Shown here: in pieces, positions 7,530 to 15,988 of the stretch
How positions within the stretch are numbered: position 1 is the first letter of the stretch
Layout: the number at the start of each line of letters is the position of its first letter
Assembly (NCBI RefSeq): GCF_000425945.1
Contig: NZ_AUEK01000021.1
Coordinates: forward strand, 1 to 43,980
Reading direction: 5' to 3'
Length of the DNA: 43,980 nt
From: Candidatus Solirubrobacter pratensis
GTDB lineage: Bacteria; Actinomycetota; Thermoleophilia; Solirubrobacterales; Solirubrobacteraceae
Notes under the pieces: generated by a model
The model's database searches: none
The model's input: only the letters and a program-made list of their open reading frames with translations
What the model was told of the DNA's origin: nothing
Program-made: the position numbers and the translations under genes

Positions 7530-9752
7530 GTCCAGCGCGGCGCCGACCACCGACTCCGCGTCGATCTGGTGGTGCTCGTAGAGCTCGGCGATGTCGCCGG
7601 CCTGGCCGAAGCGCCGCACGCCGAGGCAACTGACGCCACGCCCACCCACGCCCCCGAGGAACGACAGCGTGTGCGGGTGCCCGTCGAGCAGGCTCACGAT
7701 CGGGACACCGGGCCTGAAGAGGCGCTCCAGCACCGCGGGATCGCCCTCCCCGAGGCCCGAGCGCGCCTGGAAGGAGCGGAACAGCAGGTCGGCGCTCGTG
7801 ATGCAGACGACCTCGATCCGCCGCCCTGCCTCCGCGCGGAGGATGTCCGCCGCCGCGACCGCCTCGGGCACCAGCGCTCCCATCACGGCGATCGCGAGGT
7901 CCGGGCTTTCGTCGGGCTGCAGCCGGTAGCCGCCGGCGATCGCCTCCGCCCGCGTGCCGCTGTGCAGCGTCTGGTCGATCGGGCGCGTCGAGAGCCGGAA
8001 GTACGCCGACGTCCCGCCCTCGCGCCCGAGCTGCGCGAGCGCGTGCAGGAAGCACCACTCGAAGTCCTGCCCGAACGCCGGCTCGTACGCGACGCAGCCC
8101 GGCTGCTCGATCCCGATCGACGGCGTGATGACCGACTGGTGCGCGCCGCCCTCCGGCCCGAGCGTGACGCCGCTGGGCGTGCCGACGAGGATCGACTGCC
8201 CGCCGGCGTAGATGCCGAACGACCACGGCTCGAGCGCGCGGGCGACGAACGGGTCGTAGATCGTGCCGACCGGAAGCAGCGGGCGGCCGTCGCGCGACCA
8301 CGTCGCCCCGAGCTCGCCGAGCAACCCGACGAGGTTGACCTCCGCGATGCCGAGCTCGATGTGGCGCCCGTGGTCGGACTCGCGCCAGCGGATCAGCGTG
8401 TCGGTGTCGTCGGCGAACCAGTCGATGCGATCGCCGAGGTTCCAGATCCCGGCCTTGTTGATCCAGCCGCCGAGGTTGGTCGAGGTGCCGACGTCCGGCG
8501 AGACGGTGACGACGTGCTCGGCCACCTCCGGCGCCTCGCGCGCGAGGTCGACGAAGAACCGCCCGAACGCCTGCTGCGTGGACTCACGGCCGCTGTGCTC
8601 GCGGCCGAGGTCCGGCGGGACCGCCGGCGGGGCGATCGCGCTCGGCGGCTCGCGCTCCAGGCGCTTCGCCGTCACCTCGCAGAGGTCCGCCTCGCGGCCC
8701 TCGAGCGGCCGCCACGGATCGTCCGCGTCCTCCCCGAGCTGCTGCGCCAGCTCGCGGTACTGCTCAGGGGTGAGCAGCGCCGAGTGGTTGGCCGGGTGGC
8801 CCTCGGTCGGCAGTCGCCAGCCCTTGATCGTGTAGGCGAAGACCACTGACGGGCGGTCGCGGACGGCGTCGGCCTGCCGGTACCCGTCGATCAGCGTCGC
8901 GAGGTCGTGCCCGCCGAGGTCGCGGAAGGTGGCGAGCAACTCGGCGTCCTCGAGGTCGGACACGTCGACCTCGAGCCGCTCGCGCAGCTGCGGCGCGTCG
9001 GCGCGCAGCAGCCGCTGGTACTCCTCGTTGGGCATCGCGTCGATGCGGGCGCGCAGCGCGGGCCGGCGCTGCAGCCGCGGGCCGTACTTGACCATCACCG
9101 TGTGCCAGCCGGCGGCCTCGAACATCGACGCGAGCCGGCCGGCGGCGATGTCCGGGACGACGCGGTCGAGCGACTGGCGGTTGAGGTCGACGACCCACAT
9201 GACCTCGCCCAGCTTGCTCACCATCGGGTCGGCGATCGCCTCCCAGCACGCGCCCTCGTCCAGCTCCGCGTCGCCGATCAGCGCGATCTGGCGGCCGCCG
9301 ACCGGGACGTCGAAGTGACCGGCGACGTAGCGGTGCGCGAGCGCGCCCCAGATCGGCGCCGTCGCGCCGAGGCCGACGCTGCCGGTCGAGTAGTCGACGG
9401 GGTCCGGGTCCTTCGTGCGGCTCGGATAGGACTGCAGGCCGCCGTACTCGCGCAGCGTCGTCAGGTAGCGCTTGTCCAGACGGCCGAGCAGATGGTTGAT
9501 CGCATGCAGCACCGGCGACGCGTGCGGCTTCACGCTGACCCGGTCCGGCGCCTCGAGGTGCGCGAAGTACAGCGCCGTCATCAGCGACACCATCGACGCG
9601 CTGGACGCCTGGTGGCCGCCGACCTTCACGCCCGAGCGGTTCTCGCGCACCCGGTTGGCGTGGTGCACGAGGCTCGTCGCGAGCCAGAGCACGCGCCGCT
9701 CGACGTGGCCGAGCGTCTGGAGGTCGAGTTGCGGTTCCGCGGCGAGGGCCAC
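7518..9752 (-). CDS. ThDP-dependent transketolase / pyruvate dehydrogenase E1 (AceE-like)
   Basis: A 744-residue thiamine-diphosphate enzyme with the domain order of homodimeric E1/transketolase. The N-terminal ThDP/Mg domain (about 1-340) contains GGHQASSASMVSLMTALYF, YSTGSVGLGATAPIWG and the metal-binding stretch GDAELDEG to DLNRQSLD. The pyrimidine-binding domain (about 390-590) carries HIELGIAEVNLVGLLGE, and the C-terminal domain follows. It is shorter than E. coli AceE (about 887) and longer than DXS. Homologues are annotated either as transketolase or as pyruvate/2-oxoacid dehydrogenase E1; I favour the latter but the substrate is unproven. The GTG start at 9752 has TAGGCT exactly 6 nt upstream. 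No E2 or E3 gene is nearby. Confidence 0.85.
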   Translation of the reverse strand: MALAAEPQLDLQTLGHVERRVLWLATSLVHHANRVRENRSGVKVGGHQASSASMVSLMTALYFAHLEAPDRVSVKPHASPVLHAINHLLGRLDKRYLTTLREYGGLQSYPSRTKDPDPVDYSTGSVGLGATAPIWGALAHRYVAGHFDVPVGGRQIALIGDAELDEGACWEAIADPMVSKLGEVMWVVDLNRQSLDRVVPDIAAGRLASMFEAAGWHTVMVKYGPRLQRRPALRARIDAMPNEEYQRLLRADAPQLRERLEVDVSDLEDAELLATFRDLGGHDLATLIDGYRQADAVRDRPSVVFAYTIKGWRLPTEGHPANHSALLTPEQYRELAQQLGEDADDPWRPLEGREADLCEVTAKRLEREPPSAIAPPAVPPDLGREHSGRESTQQAFGRFFVDLAREAPEVAEHVVTVSPDVGTSTNLGGWINKAGIWNLGDRIDWFADDTDTLIRWRESDHGRHIELGIAEVNLVGLLGELGATWSRDGRPLLPVGTIYDPFVARALEPWSFGIYAGGQSILVGTPSGVTLGPEGGAHQSVITPSIGIEQPGCVAYEPAFGQDFEWCFLHALAQLGREGGTSAYFRLSTRPIDQTLHSGTRAEAIAGGYRLQPDESPDLAIAVMGALVPEAVAAADILRAEAGRRIEVVCITSADLLFRSFQARSGLGEGDPAVLERLFRPGVPIVSLLDGHPHTLSFLGGVGGRGVSCLGVRRFGQAGDIAELYEHHQIDAESVVGAALDLLG

Positions 9753-10460
9753 GGACGCAGCCTAACCTCCTGCGCCGCGTCTCACGCGTGGGCGCCACCG
9801 GGCGGCGAAACGATCACGGGCCCAGAGGGGGTGCGCCACGTTCATCGATACAGAGCCGCAGGAACGTGACACACACCCCCGCCGGCGACGCGCGACGATG
9901 ATCGATCGTGAGCGCTCGGACCCCCGATCGACGGTGACGCGCACATTCGCCCGCGGCCCGGGCGAGCGCGATGACGGAGGCCGGCGGCCGCCGCGATCGC
10001 GGAAGGCGCCGCGATCACGCCGTGATGGCGGCGCCGGCGGACGCCGCGATCGCGGAGAGCGACCGCGGGGCACGATCCACGCAGGCCCGAGGTCCCCGCC
10101 CACCATTACCGCGCAGTTGCCGTTCGCCACCCCGCGCCATTCGCTCAGGCGCGTCCCCTGACGGGGCGTCAGCCCGCCGAGCCATCGTTGACTTGACGCA
10201 AAGACGCGAGCGCGGGCGTGGCCCTGGTCTACGTCTACCCGTCCGGCGATCGACGGCTCCACGGTGTTCGCCGGCGGGTCGGCCGGGCCGAGGCGATGCA
10301 GGTGCCGGCGGGCAGCGTCCTGCGGCAGCACGCCGGCGACCGCCGCGCAGACCGTGGGTCGTACGCATGGCTCATCGCCGGGCCGTCCTGGTGGCACATG
10401 ACGCGTGTGAACGGCAGCCTCGCGGCGCCCTGGAGCGCGCCGGGTTATCGTCACGGCGCG
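9753..10460. other. Gene-free interval with GCGATC-rich patch
   Basis: About 700 bp between two divergent genes. 9950-10080 is dense in CCGCGATC/GCGATCGC words like those at 142-440. A partly palindromic ACGATGATCGATCGT lies at 9895-9909. From 10218 to 10460 a plus-strand frame is open, GC3-rich and in frame with the downstream amidohydrolase, so an N-terminal extension or small upstream gene cannot be fully excluded. The translated sequence matches no family I recognise and there is no convincing ribosome site. Confidence 0.5.
9759..9764 (-). promoter_or_regulatory. Probable -10 element (TAGGCT) of the E1-type gene
   Basis: Read on the minus strand, TAGGCT is followed by 6 nt and the GTG start at 9752, with no Shine-Dalgarno between. 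A leaderless transcript is inferred. Confidence 0.55.
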
Positions 10461-11279
10461 ATGCGCGGCGTCGACATGCACGTCCACCTGCCGACCGGCG
10501 ACTGGGTCTGCGGCTGCGTCGGCCACTACCTGGACTCGGTCGAGCGCTACTTCGGCACGCGCCCGGAACCGCGCACGGTCGAGGACCTGGTGGCGCTGTA
10601 CGAGCGGCTGGACCTCCGCGGCGTGCTGCTCGGGTGGGACGCCGAGGGGCGCGAGATCGACAACGCCTGGCTGGGCTCCTTCTGCCGCGAGTCGCGCTTC
10701 GTCGGCTTCGGCTCGGTCGACCCGAACCGGCCGGACGCGCTGGACCGGCTCGCGCGCTTCCCGTCGCTGGGCCTGCGCGGCCTGAAGCTGCATCCCACGA
10801 TGCAGGCGTTCGACCCGGGCGACGACCGCTTCCTGCCGTTCTTCGACGCCGCCGCCGAGCTCGGCCTCACGCTGCTCACGCACGCCGGCACGAGCGGCCT
10901 GGGCGCGGGCGAGCCGGGCGGTCAGGGGCTGCGCATCGACCTCGCCCGCCCGATCCTGCTGGACCGGATCGCGGCGCGGCATCCGCGGATGCCGATCGTG
11001 CTGGCGCATGTGGGCTGGCCGTGGCATCTCGAGGCGGTCGCGATGGCGCTGCACAAGTCCAACGTCTACCTGGACATCTCCGGCTGGAAGTACCGCTACC
11101 TGCCCGAGGACGTCCGGCGCGAGATGCCGCGGCGGCTGCGCGGGCAGTTCGTGTTCGGCACCGACTACCCGATGTTCGACCCTGAGGCCTGCCTGGCCGA
11201 GTTCGAGGCGCTCGGGCTGGCGGAGGACGTCGCGGAGGCGATCCTGCGCGACAACGCGGCCGCGCTGCTCGGCCTGTAG
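10461..11279 (+). CDS. Amidohydrolase-2 family metal-dependent hydrolase
   Basis: A 272-residue TIM-barrel protein of the amidohydrolase-2 (ACMSD-like decarboxylase/hydrolase) class. The first strand carries the metal motif D-M-H-V-H-L. GLRGLKLHPTMQAF supplies the strand-4 region, LTLLTHAGTSGL and MPIVLAHVGWPWHLEA give the conserved histidines, and FGTDYPMFDPEA carries the catalytic Asp before the last helix. These enzymes hydrolyse or decarboxylate carboxylates and lactone-like compounds; the substrate is not predictable here. The chosen ATG (10461) precedes the metal motif by the usual short distance. A TATCGT hexamer ends 9 nt upstream. The 3' end is overlapped for 115 bp by the opposing transporter gene. 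Confidence 0.85.
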   Translation: MRGVDMHVHLPTGDWVCGCVGHYLDSVERYFGTRPEPRTVEDLVALYERLDLRGVLLGWDAEGREIDNAWLGSFCRESRFVGFGSVDPNRPDALDRLARFPSLGLRGLKLHPTMQAFDPGDDRFLPFFDAAAELGLTLLTHAGTSGLGAGEPGGQGLRIDLARPILLDRIAARHPRMPIVLAHVGWPWHLEAVAMALHKSNVYLDISGWKYRYLPEDVRREMPRRLRGQFVFGTDYPMFDPEACLAEFEALGLAEDVAEAILRDNAAALLGL

Positions 11280-12445
11280 GCGCCCAGCGCGGCGAGGCCG
11301 GCGACCACGGGGCCGAGGCCCGCGATCAGCAGCGCGGGCTGCGCCCCGATCGCCGCGACGAGCACGCCGCCGATGCCGAGCGCGCCGAGCTCGGCCGTGT
11401 TGCGGGCGGCGCCGTAGGCCGCGAAGGCGCGGCCGTGCCTGGCGGCGGTGACGCGCTCCTGGATCAGCGTGCGCATCAGCACGTTCTTCACGCCGTGGCC
11501 GGCGCCGCCGACGAGGTAGCCGGCCATCACCCACGCGAGCACCGCCCAGCACGCGGCGGCGGCCATCCCGGCGCCCTGGAGCGCGAGCGCGAGCATCGCG
11601 GTCGCCGCGAGGCTCCTCTTGGCGCGTGGCGCGAGCCCGGCGGCTCCGGCGACCATGCCGGCCGTCCACGCGGCGAACACGAGCGCGTAGCCGGCGCCGC
11701 CGGCGTGGACGACGTCGCGGACATAGAAGACCTCCACGGTCATCGAGGCGGAGATGAACAGGAGCCCGGCGGTGGCGGCGGTGACGGCGACGCGCAGCGT
11801 GGGGTCGGCGAAGAGGAGCGCGAAGGCGCCGTCCTCGCGGCGGCGCCACGGGCCTCCGGGAAGACGCCGGCGCTCGGCGGCGGCCACGGGCGTCGGCTCT
11901 CTCCGCGCGTGCAGCAGCAGCGCGGCGATCGCGACGGCCGCGAAGCTCGCGGCGTTGACCGCGAGCGCGACGCGGGCGCCGCCGGCGGCGGTCAGCGCGC
12001 CGGCGATCAGCGGCCCGGCCGTGTAGCCGATGTAGCGGGCGCTCTCGATCCAGCCGTTGGCCTTCGCGAGCGCGCCCTCGCGGGCGACGACGGGACCGAG
12101 CGCCGCCTCGGCGGGGCCGGCGACGGCGGCGCCCGCGCCCAGCAGCGCGGCGAGGGGGAGGATCGCCGCGAGGCCGCCGGCGAAGACGAGGCCGGTCGCG
12201 ACCACCGCCTGCGCAACGGAGACGAGCGCGAGCGTGCGGCGTGTCTCGGTGCGGTCGACGAGCCGCCCCGCCGGCGAGGCGAGCAGCGCGATCGGCCCCA
12301 TCAGCGCCGCGAACAGCGCGGCGACGGCGAAGCCGGATCCCGTCAGATCGTGCACGCGCAGCGCGAGCACGACGACGAGGATCAGGTCGCCGGCGGCCGA
12401 CAGCGCCACGGCCCCGGAGAGCAGGCGGAGGTCGCGCATGGTCAT
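11165..12445 (-). CDS. MFS transporter
   Basis: A 426-residue major facilitator protein with about 12 hydrophobic segments, including SGAVALSAAGDLILVVVLAL, a loop-2/3 motif GRLVDRTETRRTLALVS and a central cytoplasmic loop rich in Arg. It resembles drug/solute exporters of the MFS_1/MFS_3 type; substrate unknown. ATG at 12445 overlaps the stop of the SnoaL-like gene (ATGA), so the two are coupled. The last 38 residues or so (after GLAALGAY) are low-complexity Ser/Ala-rich because the frame has no stop until 11165 and runs antisense through the 3' end of the amidohydrolase gene. A start at 12439 is also possible. Confidence 0.85.
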   Translation of the reverse strand: MTMRDLRLLSGAVALSAAGDLILVVVLALRVHDLTGSGFAVAALFAALMGPIALLASPAGRLVDRTETRRTLALVSVAQAVVATGLVFAGGLAAILPLAALLGAGAAVAGPAEAALGPVVAREGALAKANGWIESARYIGYTAGPLIAGALTAAGGARVALAVNAASFAAVAIAALLLHARREPTPVAAAERRRLPGGPWRRREDGAFALLFADPTLRVAVTAATAGLLFISASMTVEVFYVRDVVHAGGAGYALVFAAWTAGMVAGAAGLAPRAKRSLAATAMLALALQGAGMAAAACWAVLAWVMAGYLVGGAGHGVKNVLMRTLIQERVTAARHGRAFAAYGAARNTAELGALGIGGVLVAAIGAQPALLIAGLGPVVAGLAALGAYRPSSAAALSRRIASATSSASPSASNSARQASGSNIG

Positions 12446-12798
12446 TCGTCCCAGGCCTGGACGCCGTCCCAGCGGACGATCTTGCCGTCGTGGACGTGCA
12501 GGAGCGCGTTGCAGCGGACCTGGGCGCCGCCGCCGGGATAGCTGCAGAGGACGGCGAGCGCGGCGCGGTCGCCGGCGCTGAAGCCGTCCACGACCTCGCT
12601 GGTGATGCCGCGGGCCGCGGCCTGCTCCAGCATCGCGAGCACGGCCGCGCGCCCGCGGTAGACGGCGGGCGCCTGCGGCTGCGAGCGCTGATCGACCTCG
12701 ACCCACGTGACGTCGTCGGCGAGCAGCGCGGCGAGGTTGGCCTTCGACGAGTCCGCGATCAGGGACTCGACGTCGAGCGGGGTGACTGTGGCTGACAT
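12442..12798 (-). CDS. SnoaL-like (NTF2-fold) protein
   Basis: 118 residues with the small alpha+beta cone pattern of the SnoaL/NTF2-like superfamily: helical start (VESLIADSSKANLAALLADDV), then TWVEVDQ, the AVYRGRAAVLAMLEQA helix and the paired strands ending ALLHVHDGKIVRWDGVQAWDE. Members include cyclases, isomerases and binding proteins, so the activity is open. Three in-frame ATGs exist (12810, 12804, 12798). I prefer 12798 because the direct-repeat array upstream would place a promoter over the two earlier ones. Coupled to the downstream MFS gene and divergent from the large BTAD regulator. Confidence 0.7.
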   Translation of the reverse strand: MSATVTPLDVESLIADSSKANLAALLADDVTWVEVDQRSQPQAPAVYRGRAAVLAMLEQAAARGITSEVVDGFSAGDRAALAVLCSYPGGGAQVRCNALLHVHDGKIVRWDGVQAWDE

Positions 12799-12820
12799 GC
12801 GCATCACCATCCATGACGCC

Positions 12821-12849
12821 CGTCAGCGCACCGTGATCCCACCGTCAGC
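12821..12849. promoter_or_regulatory. SARP/BTAD-type direct-repeat operator candidate
   Basis: Three heptamers in the same orientation, CGTCAGC (12821-12827), CGTGATC (12832-12838) and CGTCAGC (12843-12849), are spaced exactly 11 bp start to start, one helical turn. SARP regulators with the OmpR-like DNA-binding domain bind heptameric direct repeats at 11-bp spacing. The array lies between the SnoaL-like/MFS pair and the divergent BTAD regulator. Confidence 0.5.
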
Positions 12850-12883
12850 GCTCCGCAGGCCCGCGGCACACTCCGGGCCGCCG

Positions 12884-12889
12884 TAGGCT
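12884..12889 (+). promoter_or_regulatory. Probable -10 element (TAGGCT) of the BTAD regulator
   Basis: TAGGCT followed by 6 nt and the ATG at 12896, no Shine-Dalgarno. A leaderless transcript is inferred. Confidence 0.5.
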
Positions 12890-12895
12890 TCGGCA

Positions 12896-15800
12896 ATGCT
12901 GCGCGTTCGGCTCCTCGGCGAGCTGGCGGTCGAGTCGGAGGGCGGCCGGCGGATCGCACCGGCGAGCCGGCCCGCGCGCGAGCTGCTCGCGTGGCTGGCG
13001 CTGCATCCCGGCCCGCACCCGCGGCTGGAGCTCGCAAGCCGGTTCTGGCCGGACGTGCTCGAGTCCAGCGCCCGCGCGAGCCTGCGTACGGCGCTGCACG
13101 AGCTTCGCCGCTCGGTCGGGGAGGACGCGGTGGTCGCCGATCGCGAGACGGTGGTCCTCGCCGGCGAGCCGTGGGTCGATGCGCTCGCCGTGCGCGCACT
13201 GGCCGCGGAGGGCCGCGCCGAGGAGGCGCTCGCGCTGTGCGCGGGCGACGCGCTGCCCGGGCTCGACCGCGACTGGGCCGTCGCCGCCCGCGACGTGCAC
13301 CGCGAGTTGGTCGCCGGGCTGCTCGCGAGCCTCGCCGACGCGGCGGAGGGCGAGGCCGCGCTGCGCTGGGCGCGCGAGCACGTCCGCGCCGACCCGCTCT
13401 CCGAGGACGCCACCCGCCGGCTGATGCGCCTGCTGAGCGAAGCCGGGGACCGCGCCGCCGCGCTCGCGGCCTATGCCCGCCTCGAGGAGCGGCTGCGGCG
13501 CGAGCTCCGCGTCGTCCCCTCCCGCCGGACCCGCGAGCTGGTGGAGGAGATCCGCGCGGGGGGCGCCGGCACCGGCGAGGACGGCGCCGCGATCAGCCGT
13601 GGTCCCGCCGCCCTCCCTCCCCGCGGCCCGTTCGCCGGCCGCCGCCGCGAGCTCGCGCGCGTCCGGTCGCTGATCGCGCCCGGGCGGCTCGTGGCGATCG
13701 CCGGCGAGCCCGGGATCGGGAAGACGCGGCTGCTCGCCGAGCTCGCCGATGGGGCGCTGTACGGGCGCTGCTACGAGGAGGCGCTGACGCCGTACCAGCC
13801 GTTCGTGGAGGCGCTCGGAGCGGTGATGCCCGAGGCCGACGGCGAGGGCGGCCGCTGGCGGCTGTTCGAGGCGATCGGCGCCCGGCTGGAGGGCTCGCTG
13901 CTGCTCCTCGACGACCTCCACTGGGCCGACGCCGGCACGCTGCGCCTGCTCGCGCACCTCCTGCACCGGCCGCGGGCGCCGGCGATCGCGGCCGCGTACC
14001 GCGACAGCGAGATCTCGCGCACCCATCCGCTGGCCGCGACGCTCGCCGACCTTCGCCGCGACGGCCTGATCGAGCGCGTCGCGCTGCGCGGCCTCGACGA
14101 GGCGGCGGTGGCCGAGCTCGTCGGCGAGCGGGCCGACGCGAACGCCCTGCACCGAGAGACCGGCGGGAACCCGTTCTTCGTCGAGCAGGTGCTGCGCCAT
14201 CTCGCCGACGGCGGCGACCCGGCCGCGATCCCCGAGGGCGTCAAGGACGTGATCGGCCGTCGCCTCTCCCGCCTGGCGCCCGGCACCGGGCGCGTCATCG
14301 CCTACGCGGCAGTCGCCGGCCGCGAGTTCGACGTCGCGCTGCTCGAAGCCGTGCTGGCAGACCACGACGTCCTCGGCGCGCTCGAGGAGGCGAGCGGCGC
14401 GCAGATGATCCGCGAGGAGCGCCCCGGCCGCTACACGTTCGCGCACGCGCTCGTTCGCGAGACGCTGTACGACGAGCTCAGCCTCACGCGCCGCGTCCGC
14501 ACCCACCGCGCGCTCGCGGACGCGCTCCCGCCGGACCGCCTCGCGGAGCTCGCCCACCACCGGCTCGAAGCGGCGGCCGCGGGAGATCCGGCGCCCGCCG
14601 CCGACGCGGCGCTCGCGGCCGCGCACGACGCGATGCGCGCGCTCGCCTATGAGGACGCCGCGAGCCTGTGCGAGCGCGCGCTGACGGCGCTGGAGGACGC
14701 GCCGGGCGAGCGGCGCAGGCGCGGCGAGCTGCTGCTCGCGCTGGGCGACGCGCGCCTGCGGGCGGGAGAGAACGACCGCGCGCGAACGGCGTTCGCGGCC
14801 GCCGCGGAGGTCGCGCGCGAGCTGCAGGGAGGCGCGGCGCCGATGCGCGCCGATGCGGCGCCCGGCCGCGGCGAGCCCGGCTTCGCGGCCGAGCTCCTCG
14901 CCCGCGCCGCGCTCGGCTTCAGCGGCCTCGGCGTCACGATCATCGCCGTCGACCGGGAGGCGGTCGCGCTGCTCGAGCAGGCGCTCACCGCGCTCCCGGG
15001 CCACCATCCGCTGCGCGCGCGCCTCCTCGCCCGCCTCGCGATCGAGACCTACTACGTGTCCAGGCCCGAGCGGCGCAAGGCGCTGGGCGACGAGGCGGTC
15101 GCACTCGCTTCGGGCGACGCCCGGATCGACGCGCTCAACGCCCGTCACGCCGCGCTCTGGAGCGCCCAGTACCTCGACGAGCGCCTCGCGACCGCCGACG
15201 AGATGATCGCGCTCGCGGCGCGCCACGGCGACGCCGAGCGCGAGCTGCAGGGCCGCAACTGGCGCGTGCTGGACCTGATGGAGCGCGGCGACCTCGACGA
15301 CGCAAGGCAGGAGATCGCCGCGCACGAACGGCTCGCGGCCCGGCTCAGGCTGCCCGCCTACGAGTGGTGGGGCCCGATGTGGCGCTCCAGCCTCGCGATC
15401 CTCGAGGGCCGCTTCGACGACGCCCAGCGCCTGGTCGACGAGTTCATGAGCGCCGAGGACCCCAACGCCGGCCTCTACGCGGAGATCCAGGGGTTCGTGA
15501 CCGCGCTCGTCCGCGGCGACGTCTCGACCCTCGACCTGAACCCGGTCGAGCGCGAGACCGGCCGTCCCGCCGAGTACGCCTACCGCGCCGGCTACGCATG
15601 GATCCTCGCGCTCGGCGGCCGCGCCGATGAAGCGCGGGCCCAGATCGCGCTCGCGCTCGGAGGCCTCCAGGACGACATGAACCGGCTCGCCGCGCTCGCG
15701 GAGCTCACGCAGGCGCTCGCGCTCCTGGACGAGCCCGGCCCCGCCGCCCGGATCTACGACCTGCTGGCGCCCTACGCCGACCGCAACATCGTCAACGGAC

Positions 15801-15988
15801 GCGGCGCCGCCGGCTACGGGTCAGCGTCCTACCACCTCGGCGTCCTCGCCCGCCTGCTCGGCCGCACCGAAGCGGCCGAGCGGCACTTCACACGAGCGCA
15901 GGCGCACAACGAGCGCATGCACGCGAGGGTCTGGCTCGAGCGCTACGCGCGGACCGAGCGCAGCGCGGGCAGCACCTTCTCGCCGTAG
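12896..15988 (+). CDS. BTAD (SARP-like) transcriptional regulator with AAA/NB-ARC-type ATPase and TPR region
   Basis: 1030 residues. Residues 1-90 form an OmpR/PhoB-like winged helix (LRVRLLGELAVESEGG, ASLRTALHELRRSV). About 95-235 are the bacterial transcriptional activator domain (DVHRELVAGLLASL, LRRELRVVPSRRT). About 245-560 form an ATPase with FAGRRREL, Walker A GEPGIGKT (270-277), Walker B LLLLDDLHWAD (near 335-345) and the ALHRETGGNPFFVEQVLRHL sensor region. The remainder is helical TPR-like repeats. There is no C-terminal LuxR helix-turn-helix, so DNA binding must be N-terminal. Likely a signal-integrating activator. Immediately upstream are three 11-bp-phased heptamers suitable for this DNA-binding fold, also adjacent to the divergent SnoaL/MFS genes. 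Its 3' end is overlapped for 46 bp by the opposing gene. Confidence 0.9.
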   Translation: MLRVRLLGELAVESEGGRRIAPASRPARELLAWLALHPGPHPRLELASRFWPDVLESSARASLRTALHELRRSVGEDAVVADRETVVLAGEPWVDALAVRALAAEGRAEEALALCAGDALPGLDRDWAVAARDVHRELVAGLLASLADAAEGEAALRWAREHVRADPLSEDATRRLMRLLSEAGDRAAALAAYARLEERLRRELRVVPSRRTRELVEEIRAGGAGTGEDGAAISRGPAALPPRGPFAGRRRELARVRSLIAPGRLVAIAGEPGIGKTRLLAELADGALYGRCYEEALTPYQPFVEALGAVMPEADGEGGRWRLFEAIGARLEGSLLLLDDLHWADAGTLRLLAHLLHRPRAPAIAAAYRDSEISRTHPLAATLADLRRDGLIERVALRGLDEAAVAELVGERADANALHRETGGNPFFVEQVLRHLADGGDPAAIPEGVKDVIGRRLSRLAPGTGRVIAYAAVAGREFDVALLEAVLADHDVLGALEEASGAQMIREERPGRYTFAHALVRETLYDELSLTRRVRTHRALADALPPDRLAELAHHRLEAAAAGDPAPAADAALAAAHDAMRALAYEDAASLCERALTALEDAPGERRRRGELLLALGDARLRAGENDRARTAFAAAAEVARELQGGAAPMRADAAPGRGEPGFAAELLARAALGFSGLGVTIIAVDREAVALLEQALTALPGHHPLRARLLARLAIETYYVSRPERRKALGDEAVALASGDARIDALNARHAALWSAQYLDERLATADEMIALAARHGDAERELQGRNWRVLDLMERGDLDDARQEIAAHERLAARLRLPAYEWWGPMWRSSLAILEGRFDDAQRLVDEFMSAEDPNAGLYAEIQGFVTALVRGDVSTLDLNPVERETGRPAEYAYRAGYAWILALGGRADEARAQIALALGGLQDDMNRLAALAELTQALALLDEPGPAARIYDLLAPYADRNIVNGRGAAGYGSASYHLGVLARLLGRTEAAERHFTRAQAHNERMHARVWLERYARTERSAGSTFSP

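Noticed and set aside
9895..9909. Fifth GntR operator
   Set aside because: Only a partial match to the 17-bp motif, lying in a GATC-rich patch away from the regulon.
9762..11849. Minus-strand frame of about 695 codons across the gap and the amidohydrolase
   Set aside because: Arginine-rich, no motifs, antisense to the amidohydrolase and out of frame with the MFS gene; treated as a shadow.
12845..15325. Long open frame (about 826 codons) antisense to the BTAD regulator
   Set aside because: Arg/Ala/Glu-rich, repetitive reading with no family motifs; a typical antisense artefact of high-GC genes. The plus strand has clear domain motifs.
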